Translations under genes and position numbers: made by a program
Notes under the pieces: model-generated
What the model was told of the DNA's origin: nothing
Database searches by the model: none
The model's input: only the letters and a program-made list of their open reading frames with translations
Part shown: piece by piece, positions 42,942-51,765 of the stretch
Numbering within the stretch: position 1 is the first letter of the stretch
Layout: every line of letters begins with the position of its first letter
Origin: AAA044-D11 sp965268555
Lineage (GTDB): Bacteria; Actinomycetota; Actinomycetes; Nanopelagicales; Nanopelagicaceae
DNA length: 64,000 nt
Direction: 5' to 3'
Assembly (NCBI GenBank): GCA_965268555.1
Contig: OZ254174.1
Location: forward strand, 868,001-932,000

Positions 42942-43664
42942 TCACCATCGCCCAATCAAAGCAGATACTGCACTTAAAGCTGCGGCACCAGCATGCGCGC
43001 TGCGAAAAACTTCGGGTCCGAGTCCAACTATGTGGGCTCCTGCGCCCTGGAGAAGCGCAAGTTCGCTCTCGGTCAGTCCGCCCTCCGGGCCAATGACAAT
43101 AATGATTTCGGAGAAATCTGCGAACTTAGAGGTTACGACTTCTGACAATTTATTTGATGCTGATTCATGCATGACAAGAACTGCGCTATTTTCACTTTCG
43201 ATCTCTAAAAGCTGGGATAGCGATAACTCCTCGATTATTTCTGGAGTTCTAAATCTGCGAGATTGTTTTGTTGCGGCAAATGCTGCGCTCTCCCACTTAG
43301 ATAACGAATCCTTCTGCCACTTGGAAATACTTCTATCCGCCTGCCAAGGAATAATTAAATCAACTCCAGATTCAACCAAGATTTCAATAGCTTCCTTAAT
43401 CCGATCTGATTTTGGAATCCCTTGAACAACTACCAATCTTGGCGTCTTAGCTTCTTGATAACCGCGCTCGATTATTTTTGCGGTAAATGATTTTCTCTCG
43501 ATATTTTCAACGCTAGCTTGTGCCCAATTCCCAGCACCATCAGAAATTAAAATCTCTTCCCCAATTTCTATCCTAAGCACCTTGATGGCATGGTGGGCTT
43601 CATCGCCATCGATTTCAATTATCGAAGAATCGCCGAGTTTTTCAATCAGAAAGAGCGTCAACAT
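42942..43664 (-). CDS. rsmE: 16S rRNA (uracil1498-N3)-methyltransferase
   Basis: SPOUT-class SAM methyltransferase of U1498. 240 residues with an N-terminal PUA-like segment and the knot motifs VVIGPEGGLTESELALL and LGPEVFRSAHAGAAAL; the usual Leu-Arg-x-Glu-Thr-Ala end of the last motif is changed here to FRSAHAGAA. The ATG starts the base after the dnaJ stop (43665/43664), so it is coupled to dnaJ. Confidence 0.95.
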   Translation of the reverse strand: MLTLFLIEKLGDSSIIEIDGDEAHHAIKVLRIEIGEEILISDGAGNWAQASVENIERKSFTAKIIERGYQEAKTPRLVVVQGIPKSDRIKEAIEILVESGVDLIIPWQADRSISKWQKDSLSKWESAAFAATKQSRRFRTPEIIEELSLSQLLEIESENSAVLVMHESASNKLSEVVTSKFADFSEIIIVIGPEGGLTESELALLQGAGAHIVGLGPEVFRSAHAGAAALSAVSALIGRW

Positions 43665-44786
43665 TTATCGGTTAAACGCATCTCTAAAGCGTCCAAAGAA
43701 GCCAGCAGAGTGTTGATTTCCGCGGTTGTGAATCTCCACATCATCGCCACTTTCGCCGCGAGACTTTGCAAATGCTTTCAAGAGCTCTTCTTGCTCCTTG
43801 TTTAGTTTGCTTGGTGTGCTTACTTCAACATGAACGATTAAGTCGCCACGGCCGTGGCCACGCAATTTATTCATTCCAAGATCCTTCATAACCACGGTAC
43901 CGCCACTGACAAAACCAGGTTTTATTTGTACTTCTTGTGGACCATCTAAAGTTTCAACATTTACTTTGCATCCAAGGGCTGCAGATGTCATTGGGATAAT
44001 TATTGAAACATGAAGATTGTTTCCATCACGCACCAAGAAATCATGTTGAGTCTCGACAATTTCTACATATAAATCGCCTGCAGGTCCGCCACCAGGGCCA
44101 ACTTCACCAGCGCCGCTCATCTGAATTCGGTTTCCGGTTTCAACCCCTGCAGGAATCTTTATTGGGATAACTTTTCTTGAACGAACGCGGCCATCCCCCG
44201 CACATTCACCACAAGGATCTGAAATCACACTTCCATAACCTTGGCATGCGGCGCATGGACGACTTGTCATTACTTGGCCAATTATTGAACGGGTGACCTG
44301 TTGAGTTTCTCCGCGTCCCTTACAGATTCCACATACGCTTGGCTTAGAACCATTTGCACAACCAGAGCCAGAACATTTCTCACAACTCACTGCAGTTTCT
44401 AGATTTAACTCACGCTCGGTGCCGAAGCATGCTTCTTCTAAATCCAACTCGACTCTTATAAGTGCATCTTGCCCAGCACGCATTCGTGCCCGGGGTCCAC
44501 GATTTGAAGATCCGCCACCGAAGAAGGCATCCATAATGTCGCCGAAACCAAAGTTTTGACCGCCACCAAATTGTGAAAATGGATCGCCACCTAAGTCATA
44601 GCGTTGACGCTTCTCTGGGTCACTTAATATTTCATATGCTGTTGTAATCTCTTTAAATTTCTCAGCTGCACTTGGATCTGGATTTACATCAGGATGGTAT
44701 TCCCGGGCTAGTTTGCGATAAACCTTTTTGATTTCATCAAATGAAGAATCGCGATCAACGCCAAGGGTTGCGTAATAATCAGCCAT
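43665..44786 (-). CDS. dnaJ: Chaperone protein DnaJ
   Basis: Hsp40 co-chaperone of DnaK. 373 residues: J domain 1-67 with HPD (EYHPDVNPD, ~31), a short Gly/Phe region (GGDPFSQFGGGQNFGFG), a zinc domain with four CxxCxGxG-type repeats (CEKCSGSG, CGICKGRG, CAACQGYG, CGECAGDG), and the C-terminal peptide-binding domains. This is the second actinobacterial dnaJ (dnaJ2), paired with hrcA. It starts the base before the hrcA stop. Confidence 0.96.
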   Translation of the reverse strand: MADYYATLGVDRDSSFDEIKKVYRKLAREYHPDVNPDPSAAEKFKEITTAYEILSDPEKRQRYDLGGDPFSQFGGGQNFGFGDIMDAFFGGGSSNRGPRARMRAGQDALIRVELDLEEACFGTERELNLETAVSCEKCSGSGCANGSKPSVCGICKGRGETQQVTRSIIGQVMTSRPCAACQGYGSVISDPCGECAGDGRVRSRKVIPIKIPAGVETGNRIQMSGAGEVGPGGGPAGDLYVEIVETQHDFLVRDGNNLHVSIIIPMTSAALGCKVNVETLDGPQEVQIKPGFVSGGTVVMKDLGMNKLRGHGRGDLIVHVEVSTPSKLNKEQEELLKAFAKSRGESGDDVEIHNRGNQHSAGFFGRFRDAFNR

Positions 44787-45515
44787 CTACGCCTTTTCTC
44801 CCAAAAAATGCCCGATATATCTTGCAACAGTATTTACCGCAGCCATAGAACTGGCGTAATCCATTCGAGTTGGTCCCAAAATTCCAAGCGCGCCATGGTT
44901 AGCGCTGCCAGTTCCATAACTCATCGAAACCAAACTAGTTGTTTTAAGTGAACGCTCGCCCTGTTCATCTCCGATTTTTACCTGAAGTGATGAACCGGCA
45001 TCAGAGAGCAAGCGCAGCAAAACTACTTGCTCTTCTAACGCCTCTAGAATTGGGTGAATTGCCATTGATACTTCTTGCGTAGATCGCGCTAAATTCGCCG
45101 TTCCAGCTAGAACCACACGATCCTCATCAGGATATTGAATAACTGCGACCTGCTTAGTAATTTGAGCAAGCAACTTTGCAGTCCGTCCGAGAACCTCATC
45201 TAGATTATTTGCGCCATCTAAGAAGTTCTCAATCGCCCGACGTTCGGCTGTAGAAAGCGGCTTTACCTCCGCAATTTTATCTACGAACAATCTATACCCA
45301 CTATTTGTTGGGATTCGCCCAGCACTCGTATGTGGCTGCTTTATCAGCCCCGCATCTTCCAAAATTGCCATATCGTTTCTGATTGTTGCTGGCGATACTC
45401 CAATACCATGGCGTTCAGCAATAACTTTTGAACCCACTGGTTCTTCAGTCGCGACGTATTCATCTACGATTGCTCGTAAAATTTCTAATTGCCGATTTTG
45501 CATACCTAATTGCAT
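44787..45515 (-). CDS. hrcA: Heat-inducible repressor HrcA, internally shortened
   Basis: Repressor that binds CIRCE operators of chaperone genes. Residues 1-~75 are the winged-helix domain (PHTSAGRIPTNSGYRLFVDK). The C-terminal part from ~131 (RVVLAGTANLAR, EALEEQVVLLRLL, GALGILGPTRMDY) matches the end of the family. Between them, at ~129-131, the usual QYP...EERVVLAG region of ~95 residues is missing, so the protein is 242 residues instead of ~340. The frame is intact. The ATG at 45515 has AGGA 5 bases upstream; ATG 45503 is possible. The upstream extension of the open frame runs through the DoxX gene and is discarded. Confidence 0.9.
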   Translation of the reverse strand: MQLGMQNRQLEILRAIVDEYVATEEPVGSKVIAERHGIGVSPATIRNDMAILEDAGLIKQPHTSAGRIPTNSGYRLFVDKIAEVKPLSTAERRAIENFLDGANNLDEVLGRTAKLLAQITKQVAVIQYPDEDRVVLAGTANLARSTQEVSMAIHPILEALEEQVVLLRLLSDAGSSLQVKIGDEQGERSLKTTSLVSMSYGTGSANHGALGILGPTRMDYASSMAAVNTVARYIGHFLGEKA

Positions 45516-45526
45516 CGAATTCCTAC

Positions 45527-45871
45527 TTAAATAATTACAAGAGTTGCAGAGAGCAGAATTAAGAGAATGACTGCCGGTACTCCACTCTTCATTTTGTTTG
45601 CCTTGGAATGTGAATAAATTGCTACACCCATTGCAATCCAAAGAACTAGATTTGCTAGCCAACCAATCAACTCTTCTGGATATCTAATTGAATAAATAAG
45701 TCCAACTGCACAAACAGCTTCAACAAGTCCGATTAAGCGCGCAATCCGGTCGCCGATGTTTACTTCACGAGTGCCGGCCAACCCTTTCTCACTTCCGCTG
45801 AGTTTCATTGCGCCAGAGGCAAGGAAGACAAGGGCTAAGAGAGCGACCAAAATGTTATGGGCTAAATGCAT
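45527..45871 (-). CDS. DoxX-family small membrane protein
   Basis: 114 residues with four hydrophobic segments (~5-22, ~46-62, ~67-85, ~95-113). The first loop GSEKGLAGTREVNIGDRIARLIG is followed by the Glu in GLVEAVCAVGLIY, a pattern of DoxX-like proteins. Function unknown; relatives are linked to oxidative stress or quinone metabolism. It sits between hemW and hrcA, where I know of no such gene in other actinobacteria, so it is an accessory insertion. No good ribosome binding site is seen; it probably depends on coupling with hemW (12-base gap). Confidence 0.7.
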   Translation of the reverse strand: MHLAHNILVALLALVFLASGAMKLSGSEKGLAGTREVNIGDRIARLIGLVEAVCAVGLIYSIRYPEELIGWLANLVLWIAMGVAIYSHSKANKMKSGVPAVILLILLSATLVII

Positions 45872-45883
45872 GGTCAAACGCTA

Positions 45884-47029
45884 CTACAACAAGATTTCGC
45901 GCACGATTCGATCTGCCATCAAACGCCCCGAGCGGGTTAATGAAACAACTCCTGCCTCCCAGCTTTGAGCAGATAGCTGTCCTGCGGTGACATAACTCTC
46001 GATTCTGGCCAAACTTTCGCCAGACAAACTCGCCTTCGATATTCCAGAGGGAAGCCTGATTGCAAGCATTATTCGTTCACTCTCAATCTGTTCCGCAACA
46101 AGAGTTTCACTATCCATAACAGGCGAACCTTTGCTCTCTAGAAGATTCTTATAAGTTGTTGGATGTTTAACATTCCAAAATCTCACACCATCAATATGTG
46201 AATGCGCGCCCGGCCCAAGGCCCCACCAATTATCGCCTTGCCAATATGCGATGTTATGGCGACATTCGCCGCCCGGTTTTGACCAGTTAGAGAGTTCATA
46301 CCAATTGAATCCTGCCTTTGAAAACTCTTCATCGGCAATCAAATACTTATCTGCAGTTTGATCATCATCTGGAATCACAATCTCGCCACGCTTTACCTGC
46401 GCCGCAAGTTTTGTACCATCTTCAACAATCAAGGCATATGCCGAAATATGTGTAATTGGTAGTGCTAAAGCTGACTTAATTGTTGCGCGCCAATCCTCAA
46501 TAGTCTCACCGGGAGTTCCATATATAAGGTCAACGCTAACTTGCTCAAAGCCCATTTCCCTAGCCCAGTTAGTTGCCTTAATAACATTCTCTGGATTGTG
46601 AGTGCGATCCAAAACAGCCAACACATGCGTAGCTGCAGATTGCATTCCAAATGAAATTCGATTTATCCCAACTCCGCGAAGCGCAGCCAACTTCTCTTTC
46701 GAAACCGTATCTGGATTAGCTTCGATCGTAATTTCAATATCATCAGCAAATCCAAAATCTGCCTTGAGCGAATCCAAAACCCGCCCTAAATCAGCAGGTT
46801 CCATCAGAGTTGGAGTTCCACCACCAAAAAATATAGTTTCAATTGGCTTACTTTCCTGCAATTTTGACTTGGCTATCTTGCTCTCGGCAATAAGTAGATC
46901 GATGTAACCCGTAGACACTTCAGCGACATCGCTGCCCGCCTTTAACTCACCAGGAGTGTAGGTATTGAAATCACAGTAGCCACAGCGCTTAATACAATAT
47001 GGAATGTGAATGTAGAACGAAAGGGGCAT
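45884..47029 (-). CDS. hemW: Radical-SAM heme chaperone HemW
   Basis: Radical-SAM protein once labelled coproporphyrinogen III oxidase; HemW binds heme and lacks the extra residues of HemN. 381 residues with the cluster motif CIKRCGYCDFNTY (C-x3-C-x2-C, ~12-19), FGGGTPTL, and a C-terminal HemW domain. Located between lepA and hrcA as in other actinobacteria. Confidence 0.94.
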   Translation of the reverse strand: MPLSFYIHIPYCIKRCGYCDFNTYTPGELKAGSDVAEVSTGYIDLLIAESKIAKSKLQESKPIETIFFGGGTPTLMEPADLGRVLDSLKADFGFADDIEITIEANPDTVSKEKLAALRGVGINRISFGMQSAATHVLAVLDRTHNPENVIKATNWAREMGFEQVSVDLIYGTPGETIEDWRATIKSALALPITHISAYALIVEDGTKLAAQVKRGEIVIPDDDQTADKYLIADEEFSKAGFNWYELSNWSKPGGECRHNIAYWQGDNWWGLGPGAHSHIDGVRFWNVKHPTTYKNLLESKGSPVMDSETLVAEQIESERIMLAIRLPSGISKASLSGESLARIESYVTAGQLSAQSWEAGVVSLTRSGRLMADRIVREILL

Positions 47030-47066
47030 AGTTAATGTTAGCGCGCTTTAATTTGTTTAGAGTTCC

Positions 47067-48521
47067 TCAGCTAGCCTTTGAAATACGAATCTTGTCAAAG
47101 TTGCGGCTATCAATTATCTCTATCGACAATCCTTCTACAAATATCTTCTGGCCCTTGTAGAGAATCGGATTTGGATAAGGTTGAACCTGGCAATTAGAAC
47201 CAACTTCTGGTGCTCGCCCGTCAGGAGTTATGGGTTGGAGAAAGTTTTCACCGTGACTCAATTTGGCATCATACAAATAAGCTAGTACGCCACTTCGTTT
47301 TGAAGGCATTGAGCATGTGAATTTACCTTCACGACGTGACTCAATAATTATGGCTTTTGATTGAGATATCGGCACTACAACCATTTTAATCCCAGTATCT
47401 CTTTCATTTAATGGAACCAAAGTGATATCAGTGCTCTCTAATTTAGTTAACTCTTTGCAATAAACTTTTTCATCAGGAAGCCAGCCTGCTACAAAACGTA
47501 GCCAACCACTTAGTTCTCTAGATTCACCATCTTGGTTGCTCATGAGATCTAAGCCCATATACGCATTTGGCTCACGTGATGAACCGATGTGTGGCAGAGC
47601 CATTGCATGTCCAAACTCATGTGCCCAATATGACCAATACAACCTTCCGGGTTGATCAAAGAACTTGCCTGGAATTGAATAGGAAGAAATGCTTCCCTCT
47701 TTTGTTGAAGTCTCTTTAACGGCCTGATCCCATGGAAATCCTTGAGACCCTTCACCGATAAAAGTTTGGCCGCTTGGAAGAATGAAATTAACTGTTTGGA
47801 TACTTGTGAAATCAAATACGGGATCGGCTGCTGTCATAGCGTCTTTGAAGATTTTGGGTCCGTTCGCTGCGTTATTTAAGTTCACTGAAAGCGGAATAAC
47901 ATAATCCGAAGTAATACCGGGAAGTGTTACCCACTTATCCTGTACAACCCATTCGATTTTAAATTTTCCTTCGCTAACAGTTTCGTACCAATCACTGAGA
48001 AGTCTCATTTGACTATCTACTCTTATTCTAAAATTGCTTTCACCCGGCAAGTCTGGAAAGTCGATTGGAATTAGCGCCCACTTAACAGTGCCAGTCTTAA
48101 CGGCTAGATTTGTAATAGTCGGGAATCCCGAAGCCAGGACGCTCTGCATGCCTCTGCGATTATTATTATCTTCTTTCAATTTGCAGGTTTCAATCTCTGA
48201 ACTCAATTGCGTTGGTGGCGCATAAGTCATAGTGGCCACTTCAGGAGTCTTGGCTGGAACTTCAGGAGTCTTGGCTGGAACTTCAGGAGTCTTGGCTGGA
48301 ACTTCAGGAGTCTTGACTGGAACTGCCGAACCTTTGCTCCAAATTAATTTCTTGCCTTTTTTGATGCAGGTATAAGTCTTCGTTAAAAATGTGACTGATT
48401 GTTTGTTAACTTTGCAGGAAGCTCCCGGAGTTATTTTCGGAGCGGAACTAGCCACTTGCGAAATTAGTGTTAAAGGAAGAGCAACTAGAAGGCTTTTTGC
48501 TACCAAAACCTTGATTCTCAT
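47067..48521 (-). CDS. Secreted M6-like/metzincin-type zinc metalloprotease
   Basis: 484 residues from the ATG at 48521. A signal peptide (1-~27, cleavage after ...VASSA) is followed by a ~35-residue two-cysteine module (C36, C52, ending KKGKKLIWSKG), a perfect linker of four TPEVPAK repeats (~71-94), and a protease domain. The zinc motif is HEFGHAMALPH (H301, E302, H305, H311) with a possible Met-turn in YMGLDLMSNQ. Similar to immune-inhibitor/M6 peptidases by HExxHxxxLP, but with His in place of the usual Asp. It lies between hemW and lepA, an accessory position. Function: likely extracellular protein degradation. No Shine-Dalgarno is visible 19 bases after lepA. Confidence 0.8.
   Translation of the reverse strand: MRIKVLVAKSLLVALPLTLISQVASSAPKITPGASCKVNKQSVTFLTKTYTCIKKGKKLIWSKGSAVPVKTPEVPAKTPEVPAKTPEVPAKTPEVATMTYAPPTQLSSEIETCKLKEDNNNRRGMQSVLASGFPTITNLAVKTGTVKWALIPIDFPDLPGESNFRIRVDSQMRLLSDWYETVSEGKFKIEWVVQDKWVTLPGITSDYVIPLSVNLNNAANGPKIFKDAMTAADPVFDFTSIQTVNFILPSGQTFIGEGSQGFPWDQAVKETSTKEGSISSYSIPGKFFDQPGRLYWSYWAHEFGHAMALPHIGSSREPNAYMGLDLMSNQDGESRELSGWLRFVAGWLPDEKVYCKELTKLESTDITLVPLNERDTGIKMVVVPISQSKAIIIESRREGKFTCSMPSKRSGVLAYLYDAKLSHGENFLQPITPDGRAPEVGSNCQVQPYPNPILYKGQKIFVEGLSIEIIDSRNFDKIRISKAS
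48238..48321 (-). repeat. Four 21-base tandem repeats encoding the TPEVPAK linker
   Basis: Four copies of ACTTCAGGAGTCTTGGCTGG + A (48238-48258, 48259-48279, 48280-48300, 48301-48321). The first three are identical and the last differs by one base (GACTGG). On the coding strand each copy is one TPEV-PAK-type heptapeptide, so copy changes keep the frame and alter only linker length. Typical of slipped-strand variation. Confidence 0.95.
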
Positions 48522-48540
48522 ATTTAAATTGTAGGTGAAA

Positions 48541-50415
48541 TTAACCCTTAGCTTTGGCTTTGGCCTTATCAACATCCGCATCAGTTGTGAGCGCCGCGAT
48601 GAATGCCTCTTGTGGCACTTCAACTCGACCAACCATCTTCATGCGCTTCTTTCCCTCTTTCTGCTTTTCAAGGAGTTTGCGCTTACGTGAAATATCGCCG
48701 CCGTAACACTTTGCAAGAACGTCTTTACGAATTGCGCGGATACTTTCGCGGGCAATGATTCGAGATCCGATAGCCGCTTGAATAGGAACTTCGAATTGTT
48801 GGCGTGGGATTAATTCGCGAAGCTTTGTAGTCATCATTACGCCATATGCGTAAGCCTTATCTTTGTGAACGATTGCGCTAAATGCATCTACGCCCTCGCT
48901 CTGCAGCAAGATATCAACTTTTACAAGGTCACCTTCGGCTTCGCCAATTGGTTCATAATCAAGTGAGGCATAACCACGAGTCTTTGACTTAAGTTGGTCG
49001 AAGAAGTCGAAGACGATTTCGGCAAGTGGCAAGGTGTAGCGAATCTCTACACGATCCTCTGAGAGATAATCCATACCGAGAAGAGTTCCACGACGTTCTT
49101 GGCAGAGTTCCATGATTGCACCAATGAATTCGGCAGGTGCAAGAACTGTTGCGCGAACGATTGGTTCGAATACAGCTTCAATTTTATCGCCCGGAAATTC
49201 TGATGGGTTTGTAACAATAAGCTCTTTGCCATCGCCCTTTACTACGCGATAGACCACGCTTGGCGCTGTCGAAATAAGTGAAAGTCCAGCTTCACGTTCT
49301 AGGCGTTCGCGCACAATTTCCATGTGTAGCAAACCGAGAAAGCCGCAACGGAAACCAAATCCAAGTGCAGCAGAAGTTTCTGGTTCGTAGACAAGTGCCG
49401 CATCATTTAATTGCAATTTATCAAGTGCTTCACGGAGCATCGGATATTCCGCGCCATCTAATGGGAATAGACCCGAGAAAACCATCGGCTTTGGATCTTT
49501 ATATCCGGCAAGTGCTTTAGTTGTTGGGTTGTGATAAGTCGTAATCGTGTCACCAACTCTTGATTGGCGAACATCTTTAACACCAGTAATTACATAACCT
49601 ACTTCACCGACACCAAGGCCCTTACTGACAACTGGTTCTGGTGAGATAACGCCGACTTCAAGCATTTCGTGGCGAACGCCAGTTGAGAACATCTGAATTT
49701 GATCGCGAGTAGATAAGTGGCCATCGACAACACGAACGTAAGTAACAACACCGCGATATGTGTCGTATACCGAGTCAAAGATAAGAGCGCGCGCAGGTGC
49801 ATTTGCATCGCCAACTGGTGCTGGGATTTGCTTAACAATCTGGTCTAGTAATTCAGTAACACCTTCGCCGGTTTTTCCAGAGACGCGAAGACAATCTTCT
49901 GGTTGGCAACCAATTAACTTTGCGAGTTCTTCTGCAAATTTTTCAGGTTGTGCGGCAGGTAAATCAATCTTATTTAGCACCGGAATGATTGTTAGGTTGT
50001 TCTCCATCGCAAGATATAAGTTTGCAAGAGTTTGGGCTTCAATACCTTGTGCACAATCGACGAGAAGTACGGCGCCTTCGCAGGCAGCAAGAGATCTTGA
50101 AACTTCATATGTAAAGTCAACGTGTCCTGGGGTATCGATCATGTTGAGGATGTATTCCTGGCCATCGATACCAGAACGCCATGGCAGGCGAACGGCTTGG
50201 CTCTTAATTGTGATTCCGCGTTCGCGTTCAATATCCATGCGGTCTAGATATTGGGCACGCATATTGCGTTGTTCAACAACTTCGGTGATTCCGAGCATGC
50301 GATCTGCAAGAGTTGATTTACCGTGATCGATATGGGCAATGATGCAGAAATTACGTATCTGCGCGGGATTGGTAGAAGCCGGTTGCGGCGCTTTGGCTAA
50401 ATCAATGGCAGGCAT
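48541..50415 (-). CDS. lepA: Elongation factor 4
   Basis: Ribosomal back-translocase GTPase. 624 residues: G1 IAHIDHGKSTLADRM (~27), G2 RGITI, DTPGHVDF (G3), NKID (G4), EF-G-like domains II-V, and the LepA-specific C-terminal domain with RKRKLLEKQKEGKKRMK. Standard length. It starts at an ATG (50415) and precedes the protease gene by 19 bases. Confidence 0.97.
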   Translation of the reverse strand: MPAIDLAKAPQPASTNPAQIRNFCIIAHIDHGKSTLADRMLGITEVVEQRNMRAQYLDRMDIERERGITIKSQAVRLPWRSGIDGQEYILNMIDTPGHVDFTYEVSRSLAACEGAVLLVDCAQGIEAQTLANLYLAMENNLTIIPVLNKIDLPAAQPEKFAEELAKLIGCQPEDCLRVSGKTGEGVTELLDQIVKQIPAPVGDANAPARALIFDSVYDTYRGVVTYVRVVDGHLSTRDQIQMFSTGVRHEMLEVGVISPEPVVSKGLGVGEVGYVITGVKDVRQSRVGDTITTYHNPTTKALAGYKDPKPMVFSGLFPLDGAEYPMLREALDKLQLNDAALVYEPETSAALGFGFRCGFLGLLHMEIVRERLEREAGLSLISTAPSVVYRVVKGDGKELIVTNPSEFPGDKIEAVFEPIVRATVLAPAEFIGAIMELCQERRGTLLGMDYLSEDRVEIRYTLPLAEIVFDFFDQLKSKTRGYASLDYEPIGEAEGDLVKVDILLQSEGVDAFSAIVHKDKAYAYGVMMTTKLRELIPRQQFEVPIQAAIGSRIIARESIRAIRKDVLAKCYGGDISRKRKLLEKQKEGKKRMKMVGRVEVPQEAFIAALTTDADVDKAKAKAKG

Positions 50416-50474
50416 TTATCCCCCGAGATTACTAGCCGTTTCTTAATTGAAAAGTTCTTTGGGTAAAACAAAAA

Positions 50475-50744
50475 TTACTTTTTGCCAGCTTTGTTAGCTT
50501 GCTTAGCCATCGCTGACTTTCTGTTTGCTGCTGCATTTGCGTGAAGTACGCCGCTGCTTACTGCAACATCAAGTGTCTTTGAAGCTAGTCGAAGTTCTTC
50601 AGCAATTACCTTGCTATCGCCTGCAGTAACTGCATCGCGGAAACGACGGATCGCGGTCTTAATCGCTGAACGAGCAGACTTATTGCGAATTTGAGCCTTT
50701 TCGTTTGTGCGGATTCTCTTGATCTGCGACTTGATATTTGCCAC
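50475..50744 (-). CDS. rpsT: 30S ribosomal protein S20
   Basis: Primary 16S-binding protein; 89 residues with the repeated basic helices and the characteristic ANIKSQIKRIRTNEKAQIRN start. The GTG at 50744 has AGAAGG ~9 bases upstream. It follows holA by an 85-base gap that includes an imperfect stem (GCCC-AGC/GCT-GGGC), the only intergenic feature here, probably its leader or the holA terminator. Confidence 0.97.
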   Translation of the reverse strand: MANIKSQIKRIRTNEKAQIRNKSARSAIKTAIRRFRDAVTAGDSKVIAEELRLASKTLDVAVSSGVLHANAAANRKSAMAKQANKAGKK

Positions 50745-50829
50745 TTCGAACTACCTTCTAATCTCTTGAAATCTAAGCCCTAGCTTGTGCTGGGCAGACG
50801 CGCAGATTACCAGCGAAGGACCCAATCCC

Positions 50830-51765
50830 TCAAACTCGGGAAGTAATAGCAATAATCGCACGCTCTAATGAGTGAATCGGATCTACTGCCGCCCCCTTGA
50901 TATCAGCATCGGCTTGAGCGACTGCCACTACAGCCCCGGCCAAGGTTGCAGGAGTCCACTTTGAAAGTTGGCGCCGAGCCTTATCAATCTGCCATGGTGC
51001 AAGTCCAAGTGGCCCTGCTAAGTCGAATGATTTAGATCCTCTAGATGCACCAGAAACTTTCGCTAACGTCCGAAGTGAACCTGCCAATGCACTTGTTATT
51101 AACACGGGATCAGTTCCAGTTGCGAGGGCATTTCTTAGCGCGATTAACGCAACATCGCGCTTGCCATCGAGAGCGGCATCGGCGACATCAAAGCCACTTG
51201 TTTCTACGCGACCATTTTGAAATTTCAGAACATCAGTTTCATCAATCATTTTCCCGCCGATTACATCAGCGGCCAATTGCGAACACGCACCTCCGAGTTC
51301 GCGAAGATCACTTCCCAGCGCATCTAAGAGCGCTTGAACTGCTTCGGTGGAAATCGTGCGACCAAGGCGTTTGAATTCTGCGCGAATGAAATCAGATTTC
51401 TCGCCATCTTTCTTGATTACATCGCAAGCGACGACATTTGGTTTAACTTTCTTAATTTTCTCAAGGAGAGCTTTTCCTTTTACGCCACCTTTATGCCAGA
51501 GAACTAACTCCACGCTCTCTTCCGGAGCCTCGAGATATGTAGCGATTTCTTCGCCTAACTCTGCGGCCAAATCCTGAATCTCTTTAATAACAATTATTCT
51601 GGCATCACCGAATAGTGATGGCGCCAGAGCATCTGTAATTCCGCCAAGTTCTAATTCGCTCGAATCAAGAATGGTTACTGTTGCGCCTTTAAATTTGGCG
51701 ATAACTTCAGAGATACCGCGGTCAGCAAGGAGCGCTTCCCCGCCTTGCAATAGCGTTATCCCCAC
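50830..51765 (-). CDS. holA: DNA polymerase III subunit delta
   Basis: Clamp-loader subunit that opens the sliding clamp. About 311 residues with the AAA+-like domain I-III layout: LLQGGEALLADRG at the N terminus, GDARIIVIKEIQDL, ALLDALGSDLRELGGACSQLA, and a C-terminal helical domain. The GTG at 51765 has GGTGG 8 bases upstream and overlaps the comEC stop by 10 bases; upstream GTG/TTG codons at 51777-51780 are alternatives. Normal function expected. Confidence 0.93.
   Translation of the reverse strand: MGITLLQGGEALLADRGISEVIAKFKGATVTILDSSELELGGITDALAPSLFGDARIIVIKEIQDLAAELGEEIATYLEAPEESVELVLWHKGGVKGKALLEKIKKVKPNVVACDVIKKDGEKSDFIRAEFKRLGRTISTEAVQALLDALGSDLRELGGACSQLAADVIGGKMIDETDVLKFQNGRVETSGFDVADAALDGKRDVALIALRNALATGTDPVLITSALAGSLRTLAKVSGASRGSKSFDLAGPLGLAPWQIDKARRQLSKWTPATLAGAVVAVAQADADIKGAAVDPIHSLERAIIAITSRV

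Noticed and set aside
45480..45560. CIRCE operator upstream of hrcA
   Set aside because: No TTAGCACTC-N9-GAGTGCTAA-like sequence is visible here or elsewhere in the window by eye.
45516..45662. N-terminal extension of hrcA
   Set aside because: Lies inside the DoxX reading frame and shows no family similarity.
48522..48632. Longer start for the metalloprotease
   Set aside because: Overlaps the lepA C terminus; the signal peptide begins at the ATG 48521.
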